The notes under the pieces: model-generated
Database searches by the model: none
The model's input: only the letters and a program-made list of their open reading frames with translations
What the model was told of the DNA's origin: nothing
Program-made: the position numbers and the translations under genes
In this document: one piece after another, positions 6,135 to 13,340 of the stretch
Layout: each line of letters starts with the position of its first letter
How positions within the stretch are numbered: the first letter of the stretch is position 1
Source: Bacteroidaceae bacterium
Lineage (GTDB): Bacteria; Bacteroidota; Bacteroidia; Bacteroidales; Bacteroidaceae
Direction of reading: 5' to 3'
Assembly (NCBI GenBank): GCA_017961965.1
Contig: JAGCWG010000185.1
Span: 1-13,415, forward strand
DNA length: 13,415 bases

Positions 6135-7109
6135 ATGTTGTCTTGTAGGTTATCTTTTGTTTTCGCCTTTATAGGCGTTATGCTGATGTTTGGTTCCTGC
6201 TCTTCGGATGAAGTGCAGGGCGATGAAGTTGCGCTTGACTCTTTGGCGGACAAGGCAATTGCCATGACAGATAGCGTCATAGGCACAGAGCCTGTGGATA
6301 CGTTCCTTACGCTCAGTCCCCAGCAGGCAGATTCACTCTATTTCCGCCTGTCTCATCATTATTCGGAGAACTTCAACTTCGTCGTCAAGGCAGATTCGCT
6401 CACGCTCATTCCTCGTGAGGGCGACCTTCTCACGGACACCTGCAAGGTGTATAGCGGCGATCTCATCGCCGTGGCAAGTATCAAGACTATTCCGGGTGAC
6501 TCCATTGACTCTGTGTGGGTGAAGGTGGCGCACGACCAGTTTACGATGGGATGGATTCCGGAGGATGAACTCTTGAAGGGTGTCGTACCAGACGATTCCA
6601 TATCTGAGATGCTGGACTTGATGACTGGTAGTCGTGGCTTCTGGATGTCTGCTTTAGTTTTCTGTGGTATCATAGGTTTCTTCCTCCGCAGGGGAAAGGT
6701 CAAGAAGCTGCAGATACTCCGCTTCAACGACATGGATAGCTTCTATCCCCTCTTGTTCCTTACGGCTGTGGCAATCATGGCTTCGGTATATGCGAGCATA
6801 CAGAACTTCGTACCTGAGTACTGGCAGGAGTATTATTATCATCCTACGCTCAATCCTTTGCAGTTGCCTGCGCTTATGTCATCGCTCGTGGTGCTCCTCT
6901 GGGTTGTGATAATACTGTATATTGCCGTGGTTGATGAGGTGTATCATAATTTTTACTTCGTGCCGGGTGTGGCTTATCTGCTCGAACTTACGGGTCTTGC
7001 CATGGTACTCTACCTCGTGGTCAGCTGGAGTACTATCTTTTACGTAGGCTATGTCTTTACTCCTATACAAATCGCAGCAGGGTGGTGGATGTATGTTAAG
7101 AACAGATAA
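6135..7109 (+). CDS. Membrane protein with lipoprotein-type signal and SH3-like region
   Basis: About 324 residues from the ATG at 6135; an in-frame GTG at 6126 would add three. The N-terminus has a signal with lipobox-like MFGSC followed by SSDE, so lipidation is likely. Next comes an acidic linker, then a beta-rich region with VVKADSLTLIPREGDLL and later VWVKVAHDQFTMGWIPEDEL, which reads like a bacterial SH3-type module. The C-terminal half has four or five hydrophobic helices (ALVFCGIIGFFL, PLLFLTAVAIMASVY, SSLVVLLWVVIILYIAVV and a long final pair) with a basic loop RRGKVKKLQ, ending WWMYVKNR. It is probably an inner-membrane protein with the SH3-like part in the periplasm. I do not recognise the family. 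It follows the U32 gene by 186 bp of repeat-rich DNA. Confidence 0.7.
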   Translation: MLSCRLSFVFAFIGVMLMFGSCSSDEVQGDEVALDSLADKAIAMTDSVIGTEPVDTFLTLSPQQADSLYFRLSHHYSENFNFVVKADSLTLIPREGDLLTDTCKVYSGDLIAVASIKTIPGDSIDSVWVKVAHDQFTMGWIPEDELLKGVVPDDSISEMLDLMTGSRGFWMSALVFCGIIGFFLRRGKVKKLQILRFNDMDSFYPLLFLTAVAIMASVYASIQNFVPEYWQEYYYHPTLNPLQLPALMSSLVVLLWVVIILYIAVVDEVYHNFYFVPGVAYLLELTGLAMVLYLVVSWSTIFYVGYVFTPIQIAAGWWMYVKNR

Positions 7110-7358
7110 GGAGGACCTTCCCCCAACCCCTTCCTCCGTCGAGCAGGGCACTGCTCTTCCCTCATTTCGGGACAGAGAGACATTCAGTCTCTCTTCTGCG
7201 CCCTTATTCGCCTCCGTCGAGTAGGGCACTGCTCTCCCCTCATTTCGGGACAGAGAGACATTTAGTCTCTCTTCTGCGCCCTCATTCGCCTTTCAGGGCG
7301 GGGAGTAGATACTCTATCGCGGAATTTTGAATTCTGCATTCTTAATTCTTAATTTTCT
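7110..7358. other. Gap with C-rich start, tandem duplication and G-rich end
   Basis: No gene is visible. It starts with a C-rich stretch directly after the stop (7117-7130), continues with the two 78-bp repeats (listed separately) and a G-rich segment around 7297-7306, and ends in A/T-rich DNA leading into the promoter at 7359-7390. Confidence 0.6.
7133..7288. repeat. 78-bp tandem duplication carrying two hairpins
   Basis: Two adjacent 78-bp units, 7133-7210 and 7211-7288, differ at four positions. Each has a GAGCAG/CTGCTC stem (GAGTAG in unit 2, keeping a G-U pair in RNA) and a perfect AGAGAC/GTCTCT stem. The difference in the second hairpin falls in its loop. A third unit would start CCT at 7289 but diverges at once. 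Confidence 0.9.
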
Positions 7359-7390
7359 TTTGGCTTGTATAATGGAAAATAGTATATTTG
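7359..7390 (+). promoter_or_regulatory. Canonical Bacteroidetes promoter for the peptide-fimbrillin operon
   Basis: TTTG at 7359-7362 (-33) and TATATTTG at 7383-7390 (-7, exact TAnnTTTG) are 20 bp apart, the expected spacing. The start would be near 7397, leaving an A/T-rich leader of about 36 nt before the ATG at 7433. This is the best promoter in the window. Confidence 0.8.
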
Positions 7391-7432
7391 CAAGCGTTTA
7401 GACTAATTATAATCAAATAAAACAAATAACTT

Positions 7433-7609
7433 ATGAAAACAAAGATTTATTCAGCACCTTGTGCGGAGGTGCGTAAGACAAGTATTCGTGCTTCAATCCT
7501 TGCAGGTAGTAACGTAAATAGCGGTGCTGGCGTAACAGGTAATGATATCCCATGGGAAGATGGAGCACGTAAGCGTAGTACAGTTGAAGTAGATGCTTCA
7601 AGAGATTAA
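7433..7609 (+). CDS. 58-residue peptide with ILAGS motif
   Basis: A small gene starting MKTKIYSAPCAEVRKTSIR, with ILAGS at residues 22-26, a Gly/Asn/Ser-rich middle (NVNSGAGVTGND) and a charged end (IPWEDGARKRSTVEVDASRD). It is supported by the canonical promoter just upstream and a 44-bp gap to the next gene. The layout (MK..Y.AP..EV, then LAGS, then a Gly-rich acidic tail) is one I associate with small, poorly described Bacteroidales proteins. There is no signal peptide. The LAGS site recalls double-glycine-type leader cleavage, which is only a resemblance. No function is known to me. Confidence 0.7.
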   Translation: MKTKIYSAPCAEVRKTSIRASILAGSNVNSGAGVTGNDIPWEDGARKRSTVEVDASRD

Positions 7610-7653
7610 AGACAGACTCTCTGTATGGTATAACGCTTAAAATAACGAACGCT

Positions 7654-9270
7654 ATGAAACATTTCCTTAACTGCTTACCTTTGCTATTGCTGGCTTCGTG
7701 TACATCGGAGCTGACAGACATGGTAGATGATGTCACTCCAAGTCGGGGTGATGTCGGTGATGTGATAATCAGTTGTGAGCCTTTTGAGTGGGATGATGAT
7801 ACCCGTACCATGATAACGGCTACAAATTCCAAACTTGAATTTGCGTGGGCTGACCGTGATGCCATAGGCGTTTTCCCTGTCAAGCCTACTACGAACAGTC
7901 AGGCTAAGCAGGTGCTGCGTGTGATTGACGGCGTGGATGCCCACTTTGCTGCCTTTGATGGTGCAGGATGGGACTTGAAGGACGGCAATACTTATGCCGC
8001 CTATTCGCCTTACAATGGTAAGCTCACGTCCGATGTGCCTTACACAGCCGTGCCTATCGACATGACGGGGCAGGACGGAACGCTGGAGACCATCGGCAGG
8101 AAGTACGACATCATGTATGCGCCTTCGACCGACAAGGTGGAGACCATTGGAGGCGAGGAGCGTCAGGTTGTCTTTGCCTTCAAGCATAAGGTGGCTATCC
8201 TTGCTCTCAATCTTACCGTACCTGTTGAGGCTACATGGAAGAACGTGACTATCAGTAGTGCCACGGGTAAGGACGTGTGGATAACGAGTGCCACGATGAA
8301 CGTCTCTACTGGTGCTATTCAATCCGTTGCTAAGTCTCCAAGCATCAGCCTTGACCTCAAGAATGTCAAGACCACTGCCGACAACAAGGTTATTACCGTA
8401 TATGCCTCTGTCCTTCCTGTTTCAGGCACGGGTACCGTGTATATCTCTGCCACTACGGATGGCGGCGAGAAGTATGTGGCAAGCTTCAAGACCAAGAGTT
8501 TTGGAGCAGGCAAGGCTTACCGCAGCTATACAGGCACACTTGTCAAGAAGTTTGAAAGTAGCGGCATGAAGGACGGTCATGCTTATGTCGATTTCGGTTT
8601 CCCTTCTGGTACGAAGTGGGCAACCGTTAGCCTTGGTGCTTCTGCTCCTACAGCTGTCGGCACTTTCTATGCTTGGGGTGAGACAAAGCCTCAGACTGAT
8701 AATGCCTATAGCTGGGAATCGTATAAGTGGAAAGGAGAAAAGATTTATAATGATGCTGTTAATTCTTATTGTTGTGGTGTGACCAAGTATAGCGTTTCTG
8801 ATGAATATGGCGTAATTGATAATCTCACTACTCTTGAGGCTGATGATGATGCCGTTATCCAGAACTGGGGAGGTGCATGGCGAATGCCAAATAGAGAAGA
8901 GGCGCAAGAACTCGTGGATAGCTGTTATGCCGTATATACATTAGACTATAACGACACAGGCATTCCTGGCTATATTGTGTTTAAGGCAAAGAGTAAGTCT
9001 TATGCGGGAAGACTGGTTGGTAAGGACAGTACTCCTTCTACTGCGTATTCTCTTGCCGACCCTCATCTTTTCCTTCCTGTAACCGGATGGATGCAGGACG
9101 GTAAGCCAGATATTGCAGATGATGCTACCCTCTGGACTTCTGCGTTGAGTGTTGAAGGTAATACGCTCCAATGTGATTGCGGAAAAATTATTTACTTTAC
9201 ACCTGGAAGTTTTGGCTATGGTGGTGCCTTCCGTTGGTACGGTCTCAACATTCGTGGTGTATGTAAGTAA
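7654..9270 (+). CDS. Fimbrillin-like lipoprotein with C-terminal FISUMP-like domain
   Basis: A 538-residue surface lipoprotein. The signal MKHFLNCLPLLLLASC gives a lipidated Cys16. Residues about 30-300 look like a fimbrillin/Mfa-type domain, with the typical opening pattern RTMITATNSKLEFAWADRD followed by IGVFPV. From about residue 307 a second domain begins (GHAYVDFGFPSGTKWATVSL, then FYAWGETKP, WRMPNREEAQEL near 409, LFLPVTGWM, and LWTSAL). This matches the Fibrobacter succinogenes major paralogous (FISUMP) type of domain seen in many Bacteroidales surface proteins. The likely role is adhesion or surface binding; the ligand is unknown. It is probably co-transcribed with the 58-residue gene 44 bp upstream and ends at the terminator at 9301-9337. 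The 'fimbrillin' name describes the fold, and polymerisation is not implied. Confidence 0.8.
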   Translation: MKHFLNCLPLLLLASCTSELTDMVDDVTPSRGDVGDVIISCEPFEWDDDTRTMITATNSKLEFAWADRDAIGVFPVKPTTNSQAKQVLRVIDGVDAHFAAFDGAGWDLKDGNTYAAYSPYNGKLTSDVPYTAVPIDMTGQDGTLETIGRKYDIMYAPSTDKVETIGGEERQVVFAFKHKVAILALNLTVPVEATWKNVTISSATGKDVWITSATMNVSTGAIQSVAKSPSISLDLKNVKTTADNKVITVYASVLPVSGTGTVYISATTDGGEKYVASFKTKSFGAGKAYRSYTGTLVKKFESSGMKDGHAYVDFGFPSGTKWATVSLGASAPTAVGTFYAWGETKPQTDNAYSWESYKWKGEKIYNDAVNSYCCGVTKYSVSDEYGVIDNLTTLEADDDAVIQNWGGAWRMPNREEAQELVDSCYAVYTLDYNDTGIPGYIVFKAKSKSYAGRLVGKDSTPSTAYSLADPHLFLPVTGWMQDGKPDIADDATLWTSALSVEGNTLQCDCGKIIYFTPGSFGYGGAFRWYGLNIRGVCK

Positions 9271-9300
9271 CGTGTACGATAGTACAAGTATATAGATGTA

Positions 9301-9337
9301 AGTCTCGTCTTGGTATGATGCCAAGATGAGGCTTTTT
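9301..9337 (+). terminator. Terminator of the fimbrillin operon
   Basis: A 13-bp stem (9301-9313 with 9321-9333, two G-U pairs) with a 7-nt loop runs directly into a run of T (9333-9337), 30 bp after the stop codon. Confidence 0.85.
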
Positions 9338-9447
9338 ACCTTTTCCGCATATTCTTATAGACACGTAAAGACACTGATATTTTTTATACGCCGTTTTTTT
9401 AAAAAAGAAACTATGTCCTACGTGTTCATAAGGAGGACGTGGGCACG

Positions 9448-9483
9448 AAAAAAGGCATCGTCCGCAGTGTTGCGAACGATGCC
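9448..9483 (-). terminator. Terminator of the RND/PII operon
   Basis: GGCATCGT (9454-9461) pairs with ACGATGCC (9476-9483), with an inner CGCA/TGCG stem. Read on the - strand, the hairpin is followed by six T (9453-9448). It lies 70 bp past the stop of the PII-like gene, so it closes the leftward operon. Confidence 0.85.
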
Positions 9484-9552
9484 TTGCTTATGTATCTGTG
9501 GCAGTGGCTCTGTGTTGTGTGGAGCCATGCCGTAAGTGCTATGTCGGAATGT

Positions 9553-9846
9553 TTAGATGCTCTTCTCGATGTTCCACACGAAGGCACGGAGACCGAGGAG
9601 TGGGTTGTCAACATCGAGCTGGTGAAGTTCATCGAGGAGACGGTCAACCTTTTCGTCTTCGATGACGGTGATGATGGCACTGTTCATTGATGGCCATGCG
9701 TGTGAGCCGAGATGTGGTTCACCACCGTTGGTGCCACGTCCGCCGACCTGCTCAAAGAATGAGTAGCCACGTGCGTGGATGCCTTCGAGTGCTTCCATCA
9801 CATTGTCCTGATGTGCCTGATCGTATGCTATGAATACACTTTTCAT
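9553..9846 (-). CDS. PII-like small regulatory protein
   Basis: A 97-residue cytoplasmic protein with the PII ferredoxin-like pattern: a first strand KSVFIAYD, helix NVMEALEGIHARG, a strand leading into a Gly-rich T-loop-like segment (GGRGTNGGEPHLGSHAWP, residues 35-52), strand AIITVIEDE, a second helix DRLLDELHQLD, then FVW near the end. PII proteins trim or sense small ligands and bind partner proteins such as transporters. The loop lacks the Tyr that is uridylylated in GlnB and holds His45 and His49, so a different ligand or a metal is possible. It lies 222 bp after the RND permease on the same strand, suggesting it senses or controls the pump. A -7 box at 9945-9938 may give it its own transcript. 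Confidence 0.75.
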   Translation of the reverse strand: MKSVFIAYDQAHQDNVMEALEGIHARGYSFFEQVGGRGTNGGEPHLGSHAWPSMNSAIITVIEDEKVDRLLDELHQLDVDNPLLGLRAFVWNIEKSI

Positions 9847-9863
9847 TTTGATGATATTTTGGG

Positions 9864-10058
9864 GGAGTTAAAATGGAGTTAAAGAGGAGTTAAAGTGGAG
9901 TTAAAGAGACAATACTCTATGTTGCAATCTCATATTTCAAATTTATGCGTTCCGAACGCCTGTTCCTGAGGCATAATTTTGCGAATGTTAATTTGAGGGT
10001 TAAGACTATCGTCTTTTTAACTCCCTTTATAACTCCCTTTTAACTACTTTTTAACTAC
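9864..10058. repeat. 4 + 4 inverted 11-bp repeat array between RND and PII genes
   Basis: Four copies of GGAGTTAAA start at 9864, 9875, 9886 and 9897, exactly 11 bp apart. Four copies of the complement (TTTAACTCC, TATAACTCC, TTTAACTAC, TTTAACTAC) start at 10016, 10028, 10039 and 10050. The arms are 110 bp apart. A weaker extra unit (GGGTTAAGA) lies at about 9997. The right arm begins 11 bp after the RND stop, and the left arm ends 17 bp before the PII ATG. The spacer holds a perfect GCGTTC/GAACGC palindrome at 9947-9959 inside a wider TTATGC/GCATAA pair. In RNA the arms could form one long stem of about 45 bp. On DNA the 11-bp phase places units on nearly the same helix face, so a repeat-binding regulator is also possible. 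Confidence 0.9.
9938..9945 (-). promoter_or_regulatory. Possible internal promoter for the PII-like gene
   Basis: Read on the - strand the bases give TAAATTTG, an exact TAnnTTTG. It lies between the two repeat arms, 91 bp before the PII-like ATG. No -33 box is seen. A transcript from here would carry the four 11-nt repeats of the near arm in its leader but lack the far arm. Confidence 0.4.
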
Positions 10059-10068
10059 CATTGTAAAT

Positions 10069-13000
10069 TTACTTCTTGTTGAGCTGTTCCTCTGCTGCGT
10101 GCTCCTTCCAGTAAGCGTTGAGCTCACGGTCTTCCTTGAGCTTGCGGCGCTTGCGCTTGATACCTACTGCTCCGAAGATACAGAACATGGATGGAACGTA
10201 GATGAGCGTGAGGATTGTTGATACTGTAAGACCACCAATCACACTGACACCGAGTGGTCGCCACATCTCTGCACCTACACCGTGGCTTACTGCCATTGGC
10301 ACCATACCGAGGATGGTGGTGAGTGTAGTCATGAGGATAGGGCGGAGACGGCTTCGTGCTGCCATGACAGCTGAGCGGATAAGTCCGATGCCTCGTTCAC
10401 GGAGCAATTGTGTGTAGTCGATGAGCACAATACCGTTCTTTACTACGATACCGATAAGCATGATACCACCGAGCATAGACATGATGTTGAGGTTTGTCTG
10501 TGTGATGATGAGTGACAGGATGATTCCTGAGAATGCGAATGGTACGGAGAGAATGATGATGAACGGATATGTGAGACTCTCGAACTGTGCTGCCATGACG
10601 ATGAACACGAGGATGATGATGAGTATTCCGAGTGTTCCGAGGTCACGGTTTGAGTCCTGCTGGTCTTCGTATGAACCTGCTACCTGAACTGTCACACCGT
10701 TAGGGATGTCAAGCTTCTTGTAGAATGATTCTCCAAGTTCCACACCGTCTGAGAGGGCATAGCCGTCGGCAAGTACAGCGTTGACTGTTACGATACGCTG
10801 ACGGTCCTTACGTTCGATGGTTGGTGGGATGGCGCTTTCCCTTACTGTTGCAACGTCACGTATGCGAATCTGCTTTGTGCCTGTTGCGTTAGGGATGGTC
10901 ATGTTCTCCACATCCTCGATGCTCATACGTGAAGTAGGCTCGTAGCGTACCTTGATGTCGTACTCTTCACCGTCCTCACGGTAGTATGACATGAGCGAAC
11001 CGTTGATGAGGTTACGTACGCTTGATGCGGCTGTAGAGAGTGAGAGACCTTCTGTTGCAAGTTTCTCGCGGTCGAAGTCAACTACTATTTCAGGCTGGAA
11101 GTCTGAACGTGAGATGTTGACCTGTGTAATCATCTCGTTCTCACGGAAGAGCTCTGCCATCTGTTCTGCTACACGACGTGTTGCATCGAGGTCATAGCCG
11201 TAAATCTCGAATGTGGCTGTTGACTGTCCACCCATTGCACCGCCTTGCTGTCCTCCGAGGAGCACGCGGTACTTATCAAGTTCTGGTATTTCCTTACAGT
11301 CCATACGCATCTCGTCACAGATGGATGCGAGGCTTCGGTCACGCTGGTTGGATGGCACCATCATGATGTTGAATGATATGATGTGTGAGCCACTTGTCTG
11401 GAGTGATGCCCATGTGTTGTCGTCACCTGCCTGTCCTACTGTGAAGTTACATGACTGGAGGTCTTTGCCGTAACGGTCCTGCCACTTCTTTGTGAGCGAC
11501 TTTGCAAGTTCCTCTGCCTTCTCCACACGTGTACCGATAGGAAGTTCGAGCGTTACTCCCACACGACCTGAGTCGTTGGCTGGGAAGAACTCTGACTTGA
11601 TACCGAAGATGTTGGCACAGGCGATGGAGAATATGAAGAGTACGACGCTGGCTGTGATGACTGTCCAGCGGTGGCGTACTGCCCAGTTAATCTTGCTTTC
11701 GTACCAGTTGTCGAGTCCTTCGAGTCCCTTGGCTACAGGTGTGTACAATGTCTTGAACAGTTTGCTCTGCTTTTTCTGGAGGCGGAGCATCTGTGAACAG
11801 AGCATTGGTGTGAATGAGAGGGCGCTTGTAGTAGAGATTGTCATGATGATACACATCATCCATCCGAGCTGCTTGAAGAGCACACCTGCCATACCTGTTA
11901 CCATGGTGAGAGGGAAGAATACCGCAATCATGGTGAGTGTAGAGGCGATAACTGAGATTGCCACCTCGTTGGTTGCGTGGATGGCTGCCTGCTTAGGGTC
12001 TGAACCACGCTCGATGTGTGTTGTCACGTTCTCGAGTACTACGATGGCATCGTCCACCACGTTACCGATAGCGATAGAGAGACATGAGAGCGAAATCATG
12101 TTGAGCGAACCACCCGTTGCGTAGAGATAGATGAATGATGCTATCAATGACATTGGGATGGTGATGACGATGATGGTCGTTGCACGCCAGCGTCCGAGGA
12201 ATATGAACACGACGAGTGCCACGAATATCATGGCGTACATGATTGTCTCTTCGAGTGAGCCGATGGTGTTGAGGATGTTGTCAGACGTGTTGACGATAAG
12301 TCCGAGTTTTACGTCTGATGGCAGGTTTGCCTGGAGTGTAGGCAACATCTTCATCACCTTGTCTGAAATCTCCACTGAGTTGGCTCCTGACTGCTTTTGC
12401 ACGATGATCATGGCTCCCTGTGTTCCGTTGGTGAATGTGCGCTGTGCACGTTCCTGCAGGTTGTCCACGATGCGTGCCACGTCACGGAGATAGACGTTCT
12501 TCTTGACGTGTGTTACTGGGTCTTCAGTAGTCTTGACGATGATGTCCTTCATCTGCAGAGGGTCGTCAAACTCACCCTCCACACGTACTGTGAATGTCTG
12601 TGAACCTACATCCATCGTACCGTTGGTGATGTTGCGGTTCTCTGCTGAGATGGCTGCTGACACCTGAGCCGGGCTGAGGTTGTATGCTTCCATCTTCTTG
12701 GCATCCATATATACGTTTATTTCACGCTTTGGAGCACCGGATATTGATACAGTACCTACACCGTCGATACGTGCAAGAGGGTTTGCCACGTTATCGTCAA
12801 GAATCTTGTAGAGAGCCTGACGTGATTCCTCTGCTTCGACTGAGAGGAGGAGGATAGGAATCATGTCCGTAGAGAACTTGAAGAGGATAGGCTGCTGTGC
12901 CTCGTCAGGAAGCGCAGAGCTTACCATGTCCAGTTTGTCTCGTACGTTGTTGGTGAGCACGTCGATGTCGTAACCGTACTCAAACTGGAGCGTGATGACG

Positions 13001-13266
13001 CTGACGTTCTCGCGTGAGTTACTTGTTACGTGCTTGATATGTTCTACGGAGTTGAGAGTATTCTCCAACGGACGCGTTACATTGTTCTCGATATCTTCTG
13101 CTGATGCTCCGTTGTAGTATGTGAGCACCATGATGGTGTTCGTATCGATATCCGGATAGAGGTCGATAGGAAGCTTGATAAGCGAGAAGATACCAAATAT
13201 GATGACAGCCAAGAAACAGAGGCTTGTCATAATCGGTCTTTTGACCGCTCCTTCGTATAATGACAT
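10069..13266 (-). CDS. RND efflux permease, AcrB/HAE1 type
   Basis: A 1065-residue inner-membrane pump subunit that would work with a periplasmic adaptor and an outer-membrane channel to export drugs or other hydrophobic compounds using the proton gradient. The N-terminus SLYEGAVKRPIMTSL leads into the first membrane helix. The two large periplasmic loops (about 40-335 and 560-875) and 12 helices follow the family plan. Proton-relay residues are present: Asp405-Asp406 in GNVVDDAIVVLENV (helix 4) and Lys943 in GIVVKNGIVLIDY (helix 10). The double Asp argues for a drug-type (HAE1) pump, but the substrate is not readable. A Gly-rich segment GGQQGGAMGG lies at 671-680. The ATG at 13266 gives the family's usual start. 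A probable adaptor gene ends 74 bp upstream and the PII-like gene follows. Confidence 0.93.
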   Translation of the reverse strand: MSLYEGAVKRPIMTSLCFLAVIIFGIFSLIKLPIDLYPDIDTNTIMVLTYYNGASAEDIENNVTRPLENTLNSVEHIKHVTSNSRENVSVITLQFEYGYDIDVLTNNVRDKLDMVSSALPDEAQQPILFKFSTDMIPILLLSVEAEESRQALYKILDDNVANPLARIDGVGTVSISGAPKREINVYMDAKKMEAYNLSPAQVSAAISAENRNITNGTMDVGSQTFTVRVEGEFDDPLQMKDIIVKTTEDPVTHVKKNVYLRDVARIVDNLQERAQRTFTNGTQGAMIIVQKQSGANSVEISDKVMKMLPTLQANLPSDVKLGLIVNTSDNILNTIGSLEETIMYAMIFVALVVFIFLGRWRATTIIVITIPMSLIASFIYLYATGGSLNMISLSCLSIAIGNVVDDAIVVLENVTTHIERGSDPKQAAIHATNEVAISVIASTLTMIAVFFPLTMVTGMAGVLFKQLGWMMCIIMTISTTSALSFTPMLCSQMLRLQKKQSKLFKTLYTPVAKGLEGLDNWYESKINWAVRHRWTVITASVVLFIFSIACANIFGIKSEFFPANDSGRVGVTLELPIGTRVEKAEELAKSLTKKWQDRYGKDLQSCNFTVGQAGDDNTWASLQTSGSHIISFNIMMVPSNQRDRSLASICDEMRMDCKEIPELDKYRVLLGGQQGGAMGGQSTATFEIYGYDLDATRRVAEQMAELFRENEMITQVNISRSDFQPEIVVDFDREKLATEGLSLSTAASSVRNLINGSLMSYYREDGEEYDIKVRYEPTSRMSIEDVENMTIPNATGTKQIRIRDVATVRESAIPPTIERKDRQRIVTVNAVLADGYALSDGVELGESFYKKLDIPNGVTVQVAGSYEDQQDSNRDLGTLGILIIILVFIVMAAQFESLTYPFIIILSVPFAFSGIILSLIITQTNLNIMSMLGGIMLIGIVVKNGIVLIDYTQLLRERGIGLIRSAVMAARSRLRPILMTTLTTILGMVPMAVSHGVGAEMWRPLGVSVIGGLTVSTILTLIYVPSMFCIFGAVGIKRKRRKLKEDRELNAYWKEHAAEEQLNKK

Positions 13267-13274
13267 ATAATATT

Positions 13275-13325
13275 AGCCCCCCGTCCCCCGAAGGGGGCGG
13301 CCATCCGGAGATGGGGGCGGATGGC
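13275..13325. repeat. GC-rich intergenic element before the RND gene
   Basis: Bases 13275-13309 match the 1312-1346 arm closely. The CCCCC-GAA-GGGGG hairpin is at 13285-13297, and a second perfect hairpin follows (GCCATCCG at 13300-13307 with CGGATGGC at 13318-13325). On the - strand its G-rich end lies 8 bp before the RND start codon, the same placement as the right arm before luxS. Confidence 0.88.
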
Positions 13326-13340
13326 ATGTTAATATTCTTT

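Noticed and set aside
9326..9535. Open frames on the + strand at 9326-9535 and 9439-9690
   Set aside because: They cover the fimbrillin terminator, the opposite-strand terminator and the antisense of the PII-like gene.
10202..12603. Several + strand open frames inside the RND permease gene
   Set aside because: All are antisense shadows of a clear 1065-residue RND protein on the - strand.
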